In this document: in pieces, positions 1 through 9,437 of the stretch
Layout of the letters: every line of letters starts with the position of its first letter
Position numbering within the stretch: the stretch's first letter is position 1
Origin: Spirogloea muscicola
Taxonomy: Eukaryota > Streptophyta > Zygnematophyceae > Spirogloeales > Spirogloeaceae
Length of the DNA: 48,705 bases
Direction: 5' to 3'
Assembly: GCA_009602725.1 (NCBI GenBank)
Contig: WELB01000251.1
Location: forward strand, 76,471-125,175
Notes under the pieces: generated by a model
Database searches by the model: none
What the model was told of the DNA's origin: nothing
What the model saw: only the letters and a program-made list of their open reading frames with translations
Translations under genes and position numbers: made by a program

Positions 1-68
1 CGCCGCGGCGCTGGCGGCGGCGGAGGGAGGGGCCTGCTGGCCGGCCGCCGGCGGCGGCGGCTGCCCGC
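1..68 (+). other. Possible 5' exon ahead of the reductase gene (partial)
   Basis: A very GC-rich open stretch of Gly/Arg/Ala codons runs from the window edge to a strong donor (GTGAGT at 69-74). Its phase (two leftover bases) fits the acceptor at 561-563 of the reductase gene, so it may encode a low-complexity N-terminus such as a plastid transit peptide. The true start would lie outside the window. No homology supports it, only splice phase and position. Confidence 0.3.
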
Positions 69-214
69 GTGAGTGCCCCCAGTACGTCAGGCCCTGAGTG
101 GTCCGCGACGGGAAGGACGATGGCCGCCTCCTTGGAGGAGGTGGCTCCTGCCGTCATCGGTGGCCATCGCTACGTCGCCACTACGGCTAGGCGTTGAGGC
201 GCCGGCTCACGGGT

Positions 215-500
215 CGAGTCAGCCGCGATCGAGATGTCGTGTGTCAGCCTGTTTGCAGCGAGCTCAGTCTCATGCTGCGCACCAGAAAGCTGGTCGAGCG
301 TTAGCTGGTGGCACAAGAGCTTGTCAATTGCCGTCCGGTATTCGGGCATCAGTTGGCGATCTCTTATGTGCTGACTCGTGGTTACTGAGCGGGTCAGGTT
401 AGTAGCAGGTGATGTACATATGTCAATGTGCTTGCCTCTGTACTCGCCACTCAGGCCCTCTATTGCTCATTACACACTCCATCTTTGATATGGCTGATTG
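215..500 (+). mobile_element. 5'-truncated LINE, family A 3' end
   Basis: The codons before 390 encode the family A C-terminus (CLQRAQ, HQKAGRALAGG, then YVLTRGY and TGA at about 387-389). They are followed by the family A 3' UTR (GCGGGTCAG, TGTGCTTGCC, TTGTACTyG-like). The copy lies in the presumed first intron of the reductase gene. It is a dead fragment of under 300 bp; the full relative is the minus-strand element at 44868-48705. Confidence 0.8.
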
Positions 501-563
501 GCTCAAGAATGAAATCACTGAATCTCATGAATCTCTCCTCCCTTCACATTCTTTTGCCTCCAG

Positions 564-3500
564 ATTTACGAGGGGCACGACGCAGTTCCGTTCGCAAATC
601 GAGGCTGGCGGCGAGTTCCCACCCGAGGCTGGGCGCTACCACCTCGTCGTTGCCCGCAGCTGCCCCTGGGCGCACCGCGCGCTGTTGCTGCGCAGCCTCA
701 AGGGCTTGCAGGACGTCGTCTCGGTGGGCCTCGTGCACCCGAACCGCGACGACTCCGTCGGCTGGCACTTCCCTGCCGAGCCCGAGGCGGACCCCACGCT
801 GCTGGACGTCGCACCGGACGCCGTCCTCGGCGCGCAGCTCCTGAGCGAGTACTACCTCGCGTCCGATGCCCAGTACACCGGCAGCATCACCGTGCCAGTC
901 CTATGGGTGCGGCTCTCCCCCTTCGCCCCTTCGCTCTCAAGCTCCTGGAGTTAGAAGCCTAGTGCTCCAGCGCTCTCTCTCATATTAGACAGATATCAAA
1001 CTGGCAGCAAGTCGACCAGCTCGAAGAGTCGTGCAGATGCAACAGCTATGCAATGACGTGATGGCGTCTTGCCTTTTGCAGTAGGAGCTCTGCATATTGT
1101 TACATGCCTTTTGCTTGCGTCCGGCAGGACAGAATCTCCCAGAGGATTGTCAGTAATGAGAGCGCCGAGATCATTGTGGTTTTCAACTCCGCATTTGGGC
1201 CCCTCGCCTCGGGCCCAGACTACTATCCCGCCGAGCTCCGGGCGGAGATTGATGAGGTCAATGACTTTGTTTACCACGCCGTGAACAACGGCGTCTACAA
1301 GTGCGGCTTTGCCAAGTCCCAGGAAGCATATAACGAGGCCATCGGGGCACTCTTTGCGGCGCTGGACCAGCTGGAGGAGCGGCTCGGGAGGTGCCGCTAC
1401 CTTGTGGATACCTCCGGATATACTGGAGTTTCCCCCATCCCGACTCTCGCAGACTGGCGCCTCTTTGTGACGCTCATTCGCTTCGACGCCGTGTACTATG
1501 AGCACTTCAAGTGCAACGTCCGCCACATCCGCGACTACCCCAAGCTTCACGTGAGATGCAAGGAGGCCACACTCGAACTTGGTGGATCGAAGTGTCCTAG
1601 TCGTTGACTGGCCTGACTTCAACGGGTTTTCTTATGTGCAAAACCAACCGTTTCTCCGCACTGCTGCAACCGTCGAAGTCCCTGGTGGGTTTGTCATAGC
1701 CTGTCAGGATCCTCACTCGGTTGCACGAATGTCAGGGGTACATGTTGGACCTCTACTCGGATCCCAGGGTGGCTGCTACAGTTTCCATACCCCAAATCAA
1801 GTTGGGCTACTATTTGTCGCACAACTCCATAAACCCCAAGGGCATCGTGCCAAAGGGCGGCGATCCCTTCATCCCAGCCGTGCCCTTTGCACGCCGTGTT
1901 CTTGGTGTGTCCAAGGACGGAAAAGGAGGAGGGCAGGAGCTGCAGGGGGAAAAGGATGTAGGTAAAGGGGTGCCGTCACTCCTGGCTGGTGCGTTCGTGA
2001 GGCCAGACAGCAAGCACAGGAACTGGATCACGGCGGATGGTTCGTCCGGCTTGAAGGCTGAAGCCGGCCGGTACCACTTGTATGTGGCAAATAACTGCCC
2101 TTGGTGCCACAGGTACGAACACTTCTCAGTTAACTCCCTTCTACCGATCCAATGGCAAGCCCCAAGCCTCTCCATGGGATGTCTTGGTGACTTTACTTGT
2201 TCCAGATTCCATTATCCTTTTGGCATCCCTACTAAGGCAGGTCGTGGCCTTGGCCACTGGCTACTCGTCAATCACAGACTGCCTCTGTATTGTTGAGGAT
2301 CACAGGACCATCTTGACGAGAGCACTCCTGGGCCTGCAAGATGTGATCAGCATGGACGTGTGCTGGTTCAAGAGGGACCCAGAGAGAGGGTGGCAATTTA
2401 ACCCCGATGAGCCCGGTTGCACACCAGAGACGGTGAATGGCGGGAAGAAGTTTGTGAGGGAGATCTATGAGCTGGTTGAATCTGCCGAGAAATCGGTAGG
2501 CATGTGATGGGAACCTGTGTGCAATTCTCACTTCGCTCTTGCCAGTGTCTGCTACTCTTGCTCAATAACACGAGCTGCTCAAGATTTGGTAATCAGTGGA
2601 GACTTGACAACACGAGAACACTGTTATACTACTTCTGACATGTCAGCACAAGTGTCGCACAGGTACTGCGTTTTCTCTAAGTAAGGCTGTATTGTTGACT
2701 CAGGTCCCTGTCCTGTGGGACAAGAAAACCTAATCCATTGTGTCCAACGAATCGGCCGACATTATCAGGATGCTGGCTCAGCAGTTCAAAGCCTTCCACG
2801 CTGCTGGAAGCCCTGACCTATGTCCAGAGGCCCTTCTGCCCGAAATAGATAATGTCAATGCCTGGATATATGACTCAATCAGCAACGGAGCCTACAAGGC
2901 CGGGTTTGCTTCACAGCAAGCAGCCTATGAGCTCGCTTTTGACCACTTCTATGAGGCACTCGACAGGGTGGAGCTCATGCTAAGTCAAAACAAGTGCACA
3001 GCAAGCCTCGGCCCCATCACTTTTGATGATGAGAATCTTGCTGCGCTCTGCTTGCCTGTTGTACTCAATTTCATTTTGGTTACTTGTGCACTAAATTTTA
3101 CTAGTACTGGTGGGTAGAAGAGCGTGTGAAGACACTTGCATTTTTCTAGCATAGCTTCCTCCTCCACTTGTGCGTACATCAGATGACCTTTTTTCTCCTC
3201 CAAATAGGTATCTTCTGGGCGATGCTGTTACTGAGGCAGATGTAAGGCTGTTCCCAACCATCTTCCGACTCGATCATGTCTACTATATTCGCTTCATGCT
3301 GAACAAGGTAAGGGGCCATATCGCCGGGCAGGTCCTGACTTGAGCCTCACGTCGTCCTTACCTGCTTCTAGCTCTTTTTTCAAATTCATTCACTGTGCCT
3401 GAAGACTTGCAGGTGCTGAATATATCTCTGTGAGCCTTATGGGGTCTGCCTTTCTCAGCTATTCACTGCTCTGCTCACGACTTAGGGGTGCATTTGTAGA

Positions 3501-3815
3501 GAGTTTGAGTGAGATATTACCATGAGACAATTGCAGACAACTGAAGCTCTGTTGCTATCAATTGTATCTGCTTCTAAGCACACCCCAGGCCACTGGGCTT
3601 AGTTGGCTACACAACTCAGTTTGTCCAGTCTTGCTTTCCAGGCCATGGTTGTTGAGGAGTACCCAAACCTGCAACGGTGGCTGATGGACTTCTATGACCT
3701 GCCGGGTGTCAAGGAAGCTTGCAACATCAGGCATTGCAAGGCTGGCTATTTTGGGCGCTCCGGCAACAACATTGTGCCCAAGGGGCCACAACTCAGCTAC
3801 AGCTTCATGCAGTAG
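564..3815 (+). CDS. Glutathionyl-hydroquinone reductase, two tandem domains (GST Xi/ECM4 family)
   Basis: The family uses glutathione and an active-site Cys to reduce glutathionyl-hydroquinones. Exons read from phase and homology: 564-906, 1128-1550, 1736-2112, 2306-2495, 2704-2993, 3208-3307, 3642-3815; all phases agree. Domain 1 runs from FTRGTTQFR through GRYHLVVARSCPWAHR (catalytic Cys), VPVLW, IVSNES, NNGVYKCGFA, LFVTLIRFD, FKCNVRHIRDYP and ends at INPKGIVPKG. The same exon continues without a stop into domain 2 (GRYHLYVANNCPWCHR), which repeats every landmark up to NNIVPKGP and a TAG at 3813-3815. The product would be about 630 residues, twice the usual 320 or so. Domain 2 holds an in-frame TAA at 2731-2733, between WDKKT and SIVSNES, so it is a recent lesion, a sequence error or a readthrough site. 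The N-terminus is not fixed; an upstream exon at 1-68 is possible. Confidence 0.92.
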
Positions 3816-4555
3816 ACCGCTGACATGAATATTGGCCACATGTGCTTGGGGGTTGCTCCCTGCACACGGGTACGTCAGAGGAGCCTATCCAGCTGAGCAG
3901 TGGTCTGCCACGACTCGGGCCGGCTGTAGAGAAAGTGCAATTTAAGGTTAGCCGGTTGTGTTGTGGCAATCGTGTAAACTGTAGCCTCTAGCGAGGGGAA
4001 ACAGAGGTGAGGAGGACCTGAGTAAGTTAAGACGTGCAGGTGGCTCTGCATTGCCAGAATATTTCAAGCCTGGACACATCAAGTGGCCTTTGAAGGCCAA
4101 CTACACAACCTGTCATGTGAGTGAAACGAGTAGACGCCAGTCAGATGGGGGCCTCTGTTCACACCTGGTAGCAAGCGCGAGTGGCTTCTTCATGGAGATG
4201 AGATGGGAGATAAGAGCAGTTTACTGGGTATAGGCAGGTCACTGCAAAGAAAGGCAGCTCATATTTCTGTTGTAGTGAAAGCAAATTCAAAAAGCAAAAG
4301 CAGCAAACTCTGAGTTCTTGTAGGAGCAACTGATAGGTCAGCCACGAGCAGAAGTGTCATAGTCAATATTGCTTGCACAATCAAGCTCTGAGCTTAAGCT
4401 GCTGGTCTTATCAGCGCGCCCTTTGCGTGGAATGGATGCTCATTGCTGGGGACATCAATTGTGTAACCCCAGTGGAGAGGCTGAGCGAGGCCTGGCAAGG
4501 CAAGATGGGTGGAAGAGTGGAGAAGTAGTGGGTCGGGTGTGCGACAAGGGTATCT
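3816..4555. other. Intergenic, nothing recognised
   Basis: Only short unrelated open frames are present. It presumably includes the 3' UTR of the reductase gene. I see no RNA gene, tandem repeat or LINE tail until about 4556. Confidence 0.5.
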
Positions 4556-4740
4556 TTCATGTATCTCAACAATCAGAGGCCCAAGTGGCCAAGTACAATG
4601 GCAAGCACATCTGATGACGTGTATTACCCACTGCAAACTGACCCGCTCAGTAAGCACAGGTCAACACGTACAGGTCGCTAAATCGATGCCTGAATACCAG
4701 ATGACAAATCTCAAGCCCTTCTGCCCTTGCTGCATATCTG
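4556..4740 (-). mobile_element. 5'-truncated LINE, family A 3' end
   Basis: Reverse complement of the family A terminus: the LTRGY-type end (here mutated), TGA, GCGGGTCAG and the TTGTACTTGGCCA tail. It abuts a plus-strand copy at 4741, so the two are back to back. Both carry the 3' tail, so this is two insertions and not a single 5'-inverted one. Confidence 0.75.
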
Positions 4741-5012
4741 TCGTTCTTGCAACGACGAAATTCGGCATGTTTGCAGCGTGCTCAGGCTAATGCTTTGCAC
4801 CAGAAAGCTGGGCGAGCCCTAGTCGGTGGCAGAAGGGCTTCGAATCTGCCACCTGGTTTTCAGGCATCGATTAGCGACCTTTATGTATTGACCCGTGGTT
4901 ACTGAACGGGTCAATCTGCTGTAGGCGATGTAAGACATTTGATGTGCTGGCCTTTGTACTTGGTTATTTTGGCCTTCGTTTGTTTCAAACACACGAAAAT
5001 TGACTCCTGCCA
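4741..5012 (+). mobile_element. 5'-truncated LINE, family A 3' end
   Basis: Encodes QRAQANALHQKAGRALVGG and ends in SDLYVLTRGY, TGA at about 4902-4904. The 3' UTR follows, with TTTGTACTTGG and a CACACGAAAAT end. It is truncated upstream inside the C-terminal domain. Confidence 0.8.
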
Positions 5013-5430
5013 CCAATTAGAGCTCGCCCGGCTTTCTGGTGCAAAGCATGAGCCTGAGCACGCTGCAAACAGGCCGAGACTCGACGGCGCAAGAACGACA
5101 AATGCAGCTGGCAAGCCCATCTCGGCCGGAAGCACATCTGCATGGTGTGCGTACCCTAGCTTGGCAATATCCTGAGGGAGAGTATATAGAGAAGGGAAAA
5201 GACCGTGTATTAGAAAGAAATGTAGGCCAAATGGCCAGGTACAAAGGCAAGCACATCTAAAGATCTACATAACCTACAGCAGATTGACCCGCTCAATAAC
5301 CACGGGTGAAAACATAAAGGTCACTACTCGATGCATGAATACTAGTTGCCAGGAACCGAGCCCTTCTGCCACCTACTAGAGCTCGCCCAGCTTTCTGGTG
5401 CAAGGCACTAGCCTGAGCACGCAAGGGGAG
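5013..5430 (-). mobile_element. Two minus-strand LINE family A fragments in series
   Basis: The segment 5185-5013 encodes an internal piece (LPAEMGLPAA and beyond) that has lost its own 3' end. The segment 5425-5195 is a separate 3' end with the SDLYVLT-type terminus (altered) and the tail GGCCATTTGGCC, itself a small inverted repeat. With the copies at 4556-5012 this makes a pile of four family A fragments within 900 bp. Confidence 0.7.
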
Positions 5431-5441
5431 GCGGGAGAATT

Positions 5442-6180
5442 TTGGGGGGTGACAGATCTGCTGCTGCTAGGTGGCGCTCGAGAATACCAGCATCATGCCT
5501 CCGACCGCTGGGGCGGATGGCCGCATCCACACCCGGCGCGCCGATCTCGTCGCCAGCGCGCTCGGCAGGGGGCCTCGCCTCATCGCCGACGTTGTCACGA
5601 CTGACTGCTTTGTTTCCAGCAGCGCCAAACGCTCGTCAGAGGAGGCGGGCTACGCAGTCTACCAAGCGGCGGGCGCAAAGGAACGGAAATACTCGGACCA
5701 CCCGGTGGGAGACGAGTTTGTTCCACTGGCAGTCGACGTGCGCGGAGCCTTCGGCACGAAATGGCTTGACTTGCTTCACCACCTTGCGCGGCGTGCAGCG
5801 GCCCGCCGCCTCGGGCAGCAGGGCGAGCAGCCCGGCTTCAACGTCGCCGGGTCCCTTGCTCAAGTCTTCCGACTGCGTTTGGCCATCTCGATGCAGCGGT
5901 CCCTTGCCTTCGCGGTTCACTTGCGCGCAGGCCGAGCTTTGGCGGCGGCCTCCGGCTTCCGTCAGGGCGACGTCTTTCCGCCGGCTAGCTACTCAGACTT
6001 GCATCTCCTGACTAGAGGTTACTGAGCGTTCCCTGGCTGATGTCTTAGTCCTAGTCCTTCGCACTCCGGCTCCATATAACCTTGTCCACTCCTTTGGGCT
6101 GGCCTTTCCCAGCCACCAGTCAATCTGGCCGCGCTTCCTGCTTAGCAGGGGTTACTGAGTGATTTTGTAGCTGCTTTGTT
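5442..6180 (+). mobile_element. LINE family B C-terminal fragment: restriction-like endonuclease and 3' UTR
   Basis: An open frame 5471-6025 encodes the end of a LINE polyprotein. It shows HTRRADLVAS, then IADVVTTD, a GAKERKY Lys block, DEFVPLAVD, QVFRLRLAISMQRSL and the terminal SYSDLHLLTRGY-stop (TGA at 6023-6025). The order Asp, Asp-Val-Val, Lys-x-x-Lys-Tyr is that of the restriction-like (PD-D/E-x-K) endonuclease at the C-terminus of R2-type LINEs. The 3' UTR follows with the hairpin near 6100 and no poly(A). Family B is distinct from A, but both end with the same C-terminal motif. Confidence 0.8.
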
Positions 6181-6770
6181 TCTTTGTGTGCTTGTTTTTC
6201 TTAGCGCTCCCCCTGGCCCACTTCTCGTACTCTGTTCATTCTTTTATGGGCTGGCTTTCCAGCCCCTATCCTCAATGGGCGAGAGCACTTTCTGCGACAG
6301 AGCGCGCGCGTGCGCGCGCGAGAGAGGAGGAAAAGGAAAGAGAGAGATGGCGCGCGGTGCGCATGAAATTGAAGCGAGGCCAATTCAAGCCAATACGTTG
6401 TTCAGGCAGAAATTGCAGAAAGTGCAAAGAAAGCAGGCCTTGTCCATTCCTTTGGGCTGGCCTTTCCCAGCCACCAGTCAATCTGGCCGCGCCTCTTCTT
6501 ATGCAGCGCAAAGCATTTGGCTACTTGAAATGACGCCCTACACTAGGAGGGTCGGAGGTGCCACAGAGCGGGGGAGCCGTGCTGACGGGGGCCATGTCGA
6601 CTCGATCCTGTACCGCTTGTGGAGCTGCTAGAGGAGGGTAAGGAAGCAGCAATGGCAGGAGGGGAAAAAAGCATGCGGCTGCTGATATTAGGAGGGGAGA
6701 GAGAGAAGAAAGTGCTCGCCCATTGAGGATAGGGGCTGGAAAAGCCAGCCCAAAAAAGGATGAACAAGAG
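6181..6770. repeat. LINE family B tail array with hairpins
   Basis: Several 3' tails lie in both orientations: plus-strand hairpins near 6249 and 6455 (GGGCTGG, short loop, CCAGCC) and a minus-strand one at about 6715-6755, preceded by GTGCTCGCCCATTG. Between them, 6350-6400 holds the minus-strand copy of the GCGCGC..CATGAAAT motif shared with family C tails. Confidence 0.7.
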
Positions 6771-6771
6771 C

Positions 6772-6944
<173 letters not shown>

Positions 6945-7229
6945 AGCTGAAGAGCGAAGGAGCGAGAGAGTGCCAAAGTGAAGGTAGAGTGATAAAGCGG
7001 CCTTCCTTCTCACAGTTGTTGTCGTCAAACAGCAGCTTGAAGGGCAGAGGTACTGCGAGCTTCTCTACAGAGGCTATTGCGTGATAATGCAGCTTTCGAG
7101 TAAGTTGCAGATGACTATGGAGCAGGAAGGCTGGATCGAGGCAAGCAGCAACAGCCGCGATCAAGGAAAGCTCACTTAGTCGCGAGGCAGTCAGCTGAGT
7201 AAAGATGGCATTCCGACTAATTCCGACCT

Positions 7230-8170
7230 TTCTGGGCTGGCTTTGCACAGCCCTCGCCCCCTTGGAAAGAGCCACTTTGGTCAGTCACAGAAATCGAGCT
7301 CTTCTAAAAAACAAAAAAGAAAGTTTCTTCCAGAGGGCAGTGCAGTTCCTAAACCCGGAGACTACTTTCTCCGACCTGCGGCTGATCAACAGGGATCACT
7401 GAGTGTCTTGTAGCTACTTGATTCCCCGTCTGCTTTAGCGCTTTCCCTGGCCCCTTCGAACTTCATTCTTTTTTCTGAGCTGGCCTCTCACAGCCACCGC
7501 CCTCTCCTGGAAGCGTCTCTTTCCTTTCTTCCAGAAGGGGGCGGGGGCTGTGAAAGAATTTGCTCGCCCGCAGAGGGTAGGGGCTGGGAAAGAGAGAAAT
7601 TGCTCGCCCATAGAGAAGAGGGGCTGGGAGAGGCCAGCCCAGCTCTCCCAAACAGGGCGAGGGCTGTGACCTTCGTTCACTCTTCTTTCTGGGCTGGCCT
7701 CTCCCAGCCACCGACCTCTCCTGTCTGACCCTGTCTGACCCTCCTTTCTGACTAGAGGTTACTGAGCGTCCCCTTTGCTGACGTCTTAGTCCATAGCACC
7801 CCGGCTCCTTCAGACCTTATCCATTGCTTTGGGCTGGCCTCTCCCAGCCACCAGTTAATGTGGCCGCGCTTGCTTTGTCCTGGAAGCGTCTTTCTTCTTG
7901 TGAACTGCCAGCCCAGAAGGTGACAATAGCGCGTTTAACTACTACCTCTCACCGGAGATGGAGTGTGTATCAAGTGATGGAGGGGCCTGTGTGGCCAAGT
8001 ACAAAGAGCAAAACGCTTCCAGGAGAGGGCGGTGGCTGGGAGAGGCCAGCCCAGATAAAGAAGAAAACAAAGTTCGAAGGGGCCAGGGAAAACGTTAAAA
8101 CCCACACGGAATCAAATAGCTACACACTCAGTAACCCCTACTAAGCAGCCGCAGGTGAGAGAAATTAGTC
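7230..8170. repeat. LINE family B 3' ends and hairpin tails, mixed orientation
   Basis: Plus-strand C-termini are visible at 7358-7402 (FSDLRLINRDH-stop) and about 7740-7764 (a bare RG-Tyr-stop end). Each is followed by a tail with AGCGCTTTCCCTGGCCCCTT and hairpin GGCTGGCCTCTCACAGCC or CTCCCAGCC (7231, 7477, 7690, 7829). Minus-strand tails lie at 7540-7660 and 8160-8010. Many tails end in CTCCTGGAAGCGTC, a second 3' terminus subtype. Confidence 0.7.
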
Positions 8171-8199
8171 TCCTGTTAGCGGGTCCCCTGGCCTTGTAG

Positions 8200-8790
8200 T
8201 GTAGTCCTTTTTCGGCTCTTCTTTCTTTGGCTTTGGACATTGTCCCATTTTTTTGGGTTGGCTTTGCCAGCCCATCTTCTATGGGCGAGCTCTTCTTCCT
8301 GGCTAGGGCCAGAGGCTGCAGGGAGAGCTCGACCAGCACGGAGATGCAGCGCGCGAGCCATGGACCGCTGCAGCGAGACGGCCAAGCGCATGCGATACAC
8401 CTGCGCCAGCGAGCCCGCTGCATGGAAGTCCACCGGCTCCGCAATTCCGCGACGGGCGATAGCGTGTCGTGTGAGTTTGTGGAGCAGCTCGAGCCACCGA
8501 GCGCCCAACGCACCGTGGTGTCGATGGCGAGCGGGACGAACTCGTCGTCCCGCGGGTCGTCAGCGCATTCGAGCTCCTTGGCCCGGGCCGCGCTGGCCGC
8601 CGCATGCCCAGCCGAGGTTGCAGATCGCTTTGGGGTTAGTGTTTGTCGAAGGCGTCGGTAGTCACCCACGTCCAGGATGAGAAGCGGCCCACCGGCCAGG
8701 CCAGGAGCAGACCTCGCCCCCTCCTGACGATCGTAGGACAGAGGCGCACGCATCAGCCCCGAAATGGACGGGAGTGCAAGGGACAAGGTT
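8200..8790 (-). mobile_element. LINE family B C-terminal fragment, frameshifted
   Basis: Reading leftwards, one frame gives LLILDVGDYRRLRQ and DDEFVPLAID. After a frameshift near 8510 a second frame continues ARWLELLHKLTRHAIARR, QVYRMRLAVSLQRSMARAL and LRAGRAL. It then stops being LINE protein at about 8295, where the hairpin tail (8250-8290) begins. The final SDLLLLTRGY block is missing, so the element was internally deleted or joined to a tail. Confidence 0.75.
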
Positions 8791-9437
8791 GCGGGGCGTC
8801 AGAAGTAGGGCCGGCGCCGGCGTCAGTGTCAGCGGGCCCTTTTGCCCGCACCCGCCTCCAGCGGGGCCCACGTCCGGCCACGTGCGCGTCAAATGTACCA
8901 CCACCCCCCCCTTCCCCGCGTGAGGGGCGATTGTCCGGGCCCCGGGCCGCCGGCTGCGGCAGGTGACTCGGCGCCGGGCAGCTCCGGAGGGCGTCGCGAC
9001 GCGCTGCCCGCCGCGGACCTGCGACGAGCGCACGGCGGCGGGATGCGCCGTCGCGCTTGACGTCCGGGAGGTGGGGGAGTGGGACCCGGGGGGAGGCTCT
9101 CGGGTCTCCATCGGGATGTTTTCCCGAGCTGCCCGCCGCCCCCGCCCCGCTGCCCACTGGCCGGGAGGGGTGGGGCTGGGGGGGTGGGGGGAGCCACCGA
9201 GGCGGCGCCAAGAGGAGCGCCCGTCCAAAGGGCTTGACGTCCGTCGAGCCCACCGTTTCCCGCCGTCTCCCCCCCCCCCCCGCGGCGGAGCCCGGCGCCG
9301 CCTTTGGCCCCATCACTCCCGACGCCCCGCGAGACGTCGGGGCCCCCATGCCGAGTCCGTCTCCGCAGGTCTCCGGCGGCGCCGCGCGCGGCCCCGCCGC
9401 CGCCATCGCCATCGCGCCGCCGCCGCCGCGCGCGGCC
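8791..9437. other. GC-rich upstream region of the pyrophosphatase-like gene
   Basis: CpG-rich sequence with long open frames on both strands that look compositional. Several ACGT cores occur near 8870-8885 (CCACGTGC). It probably holds the promoter and 5' UTR of the gene that follows. I see no TATA box that I would defend. Confidence 0.4.

Noticed and set aside
4556-5012. Single 5'-inverted (twin-primed) LINE insertion
   Set aside because: Both opposed halves carry their own 3' tail, so they are separate insertions.
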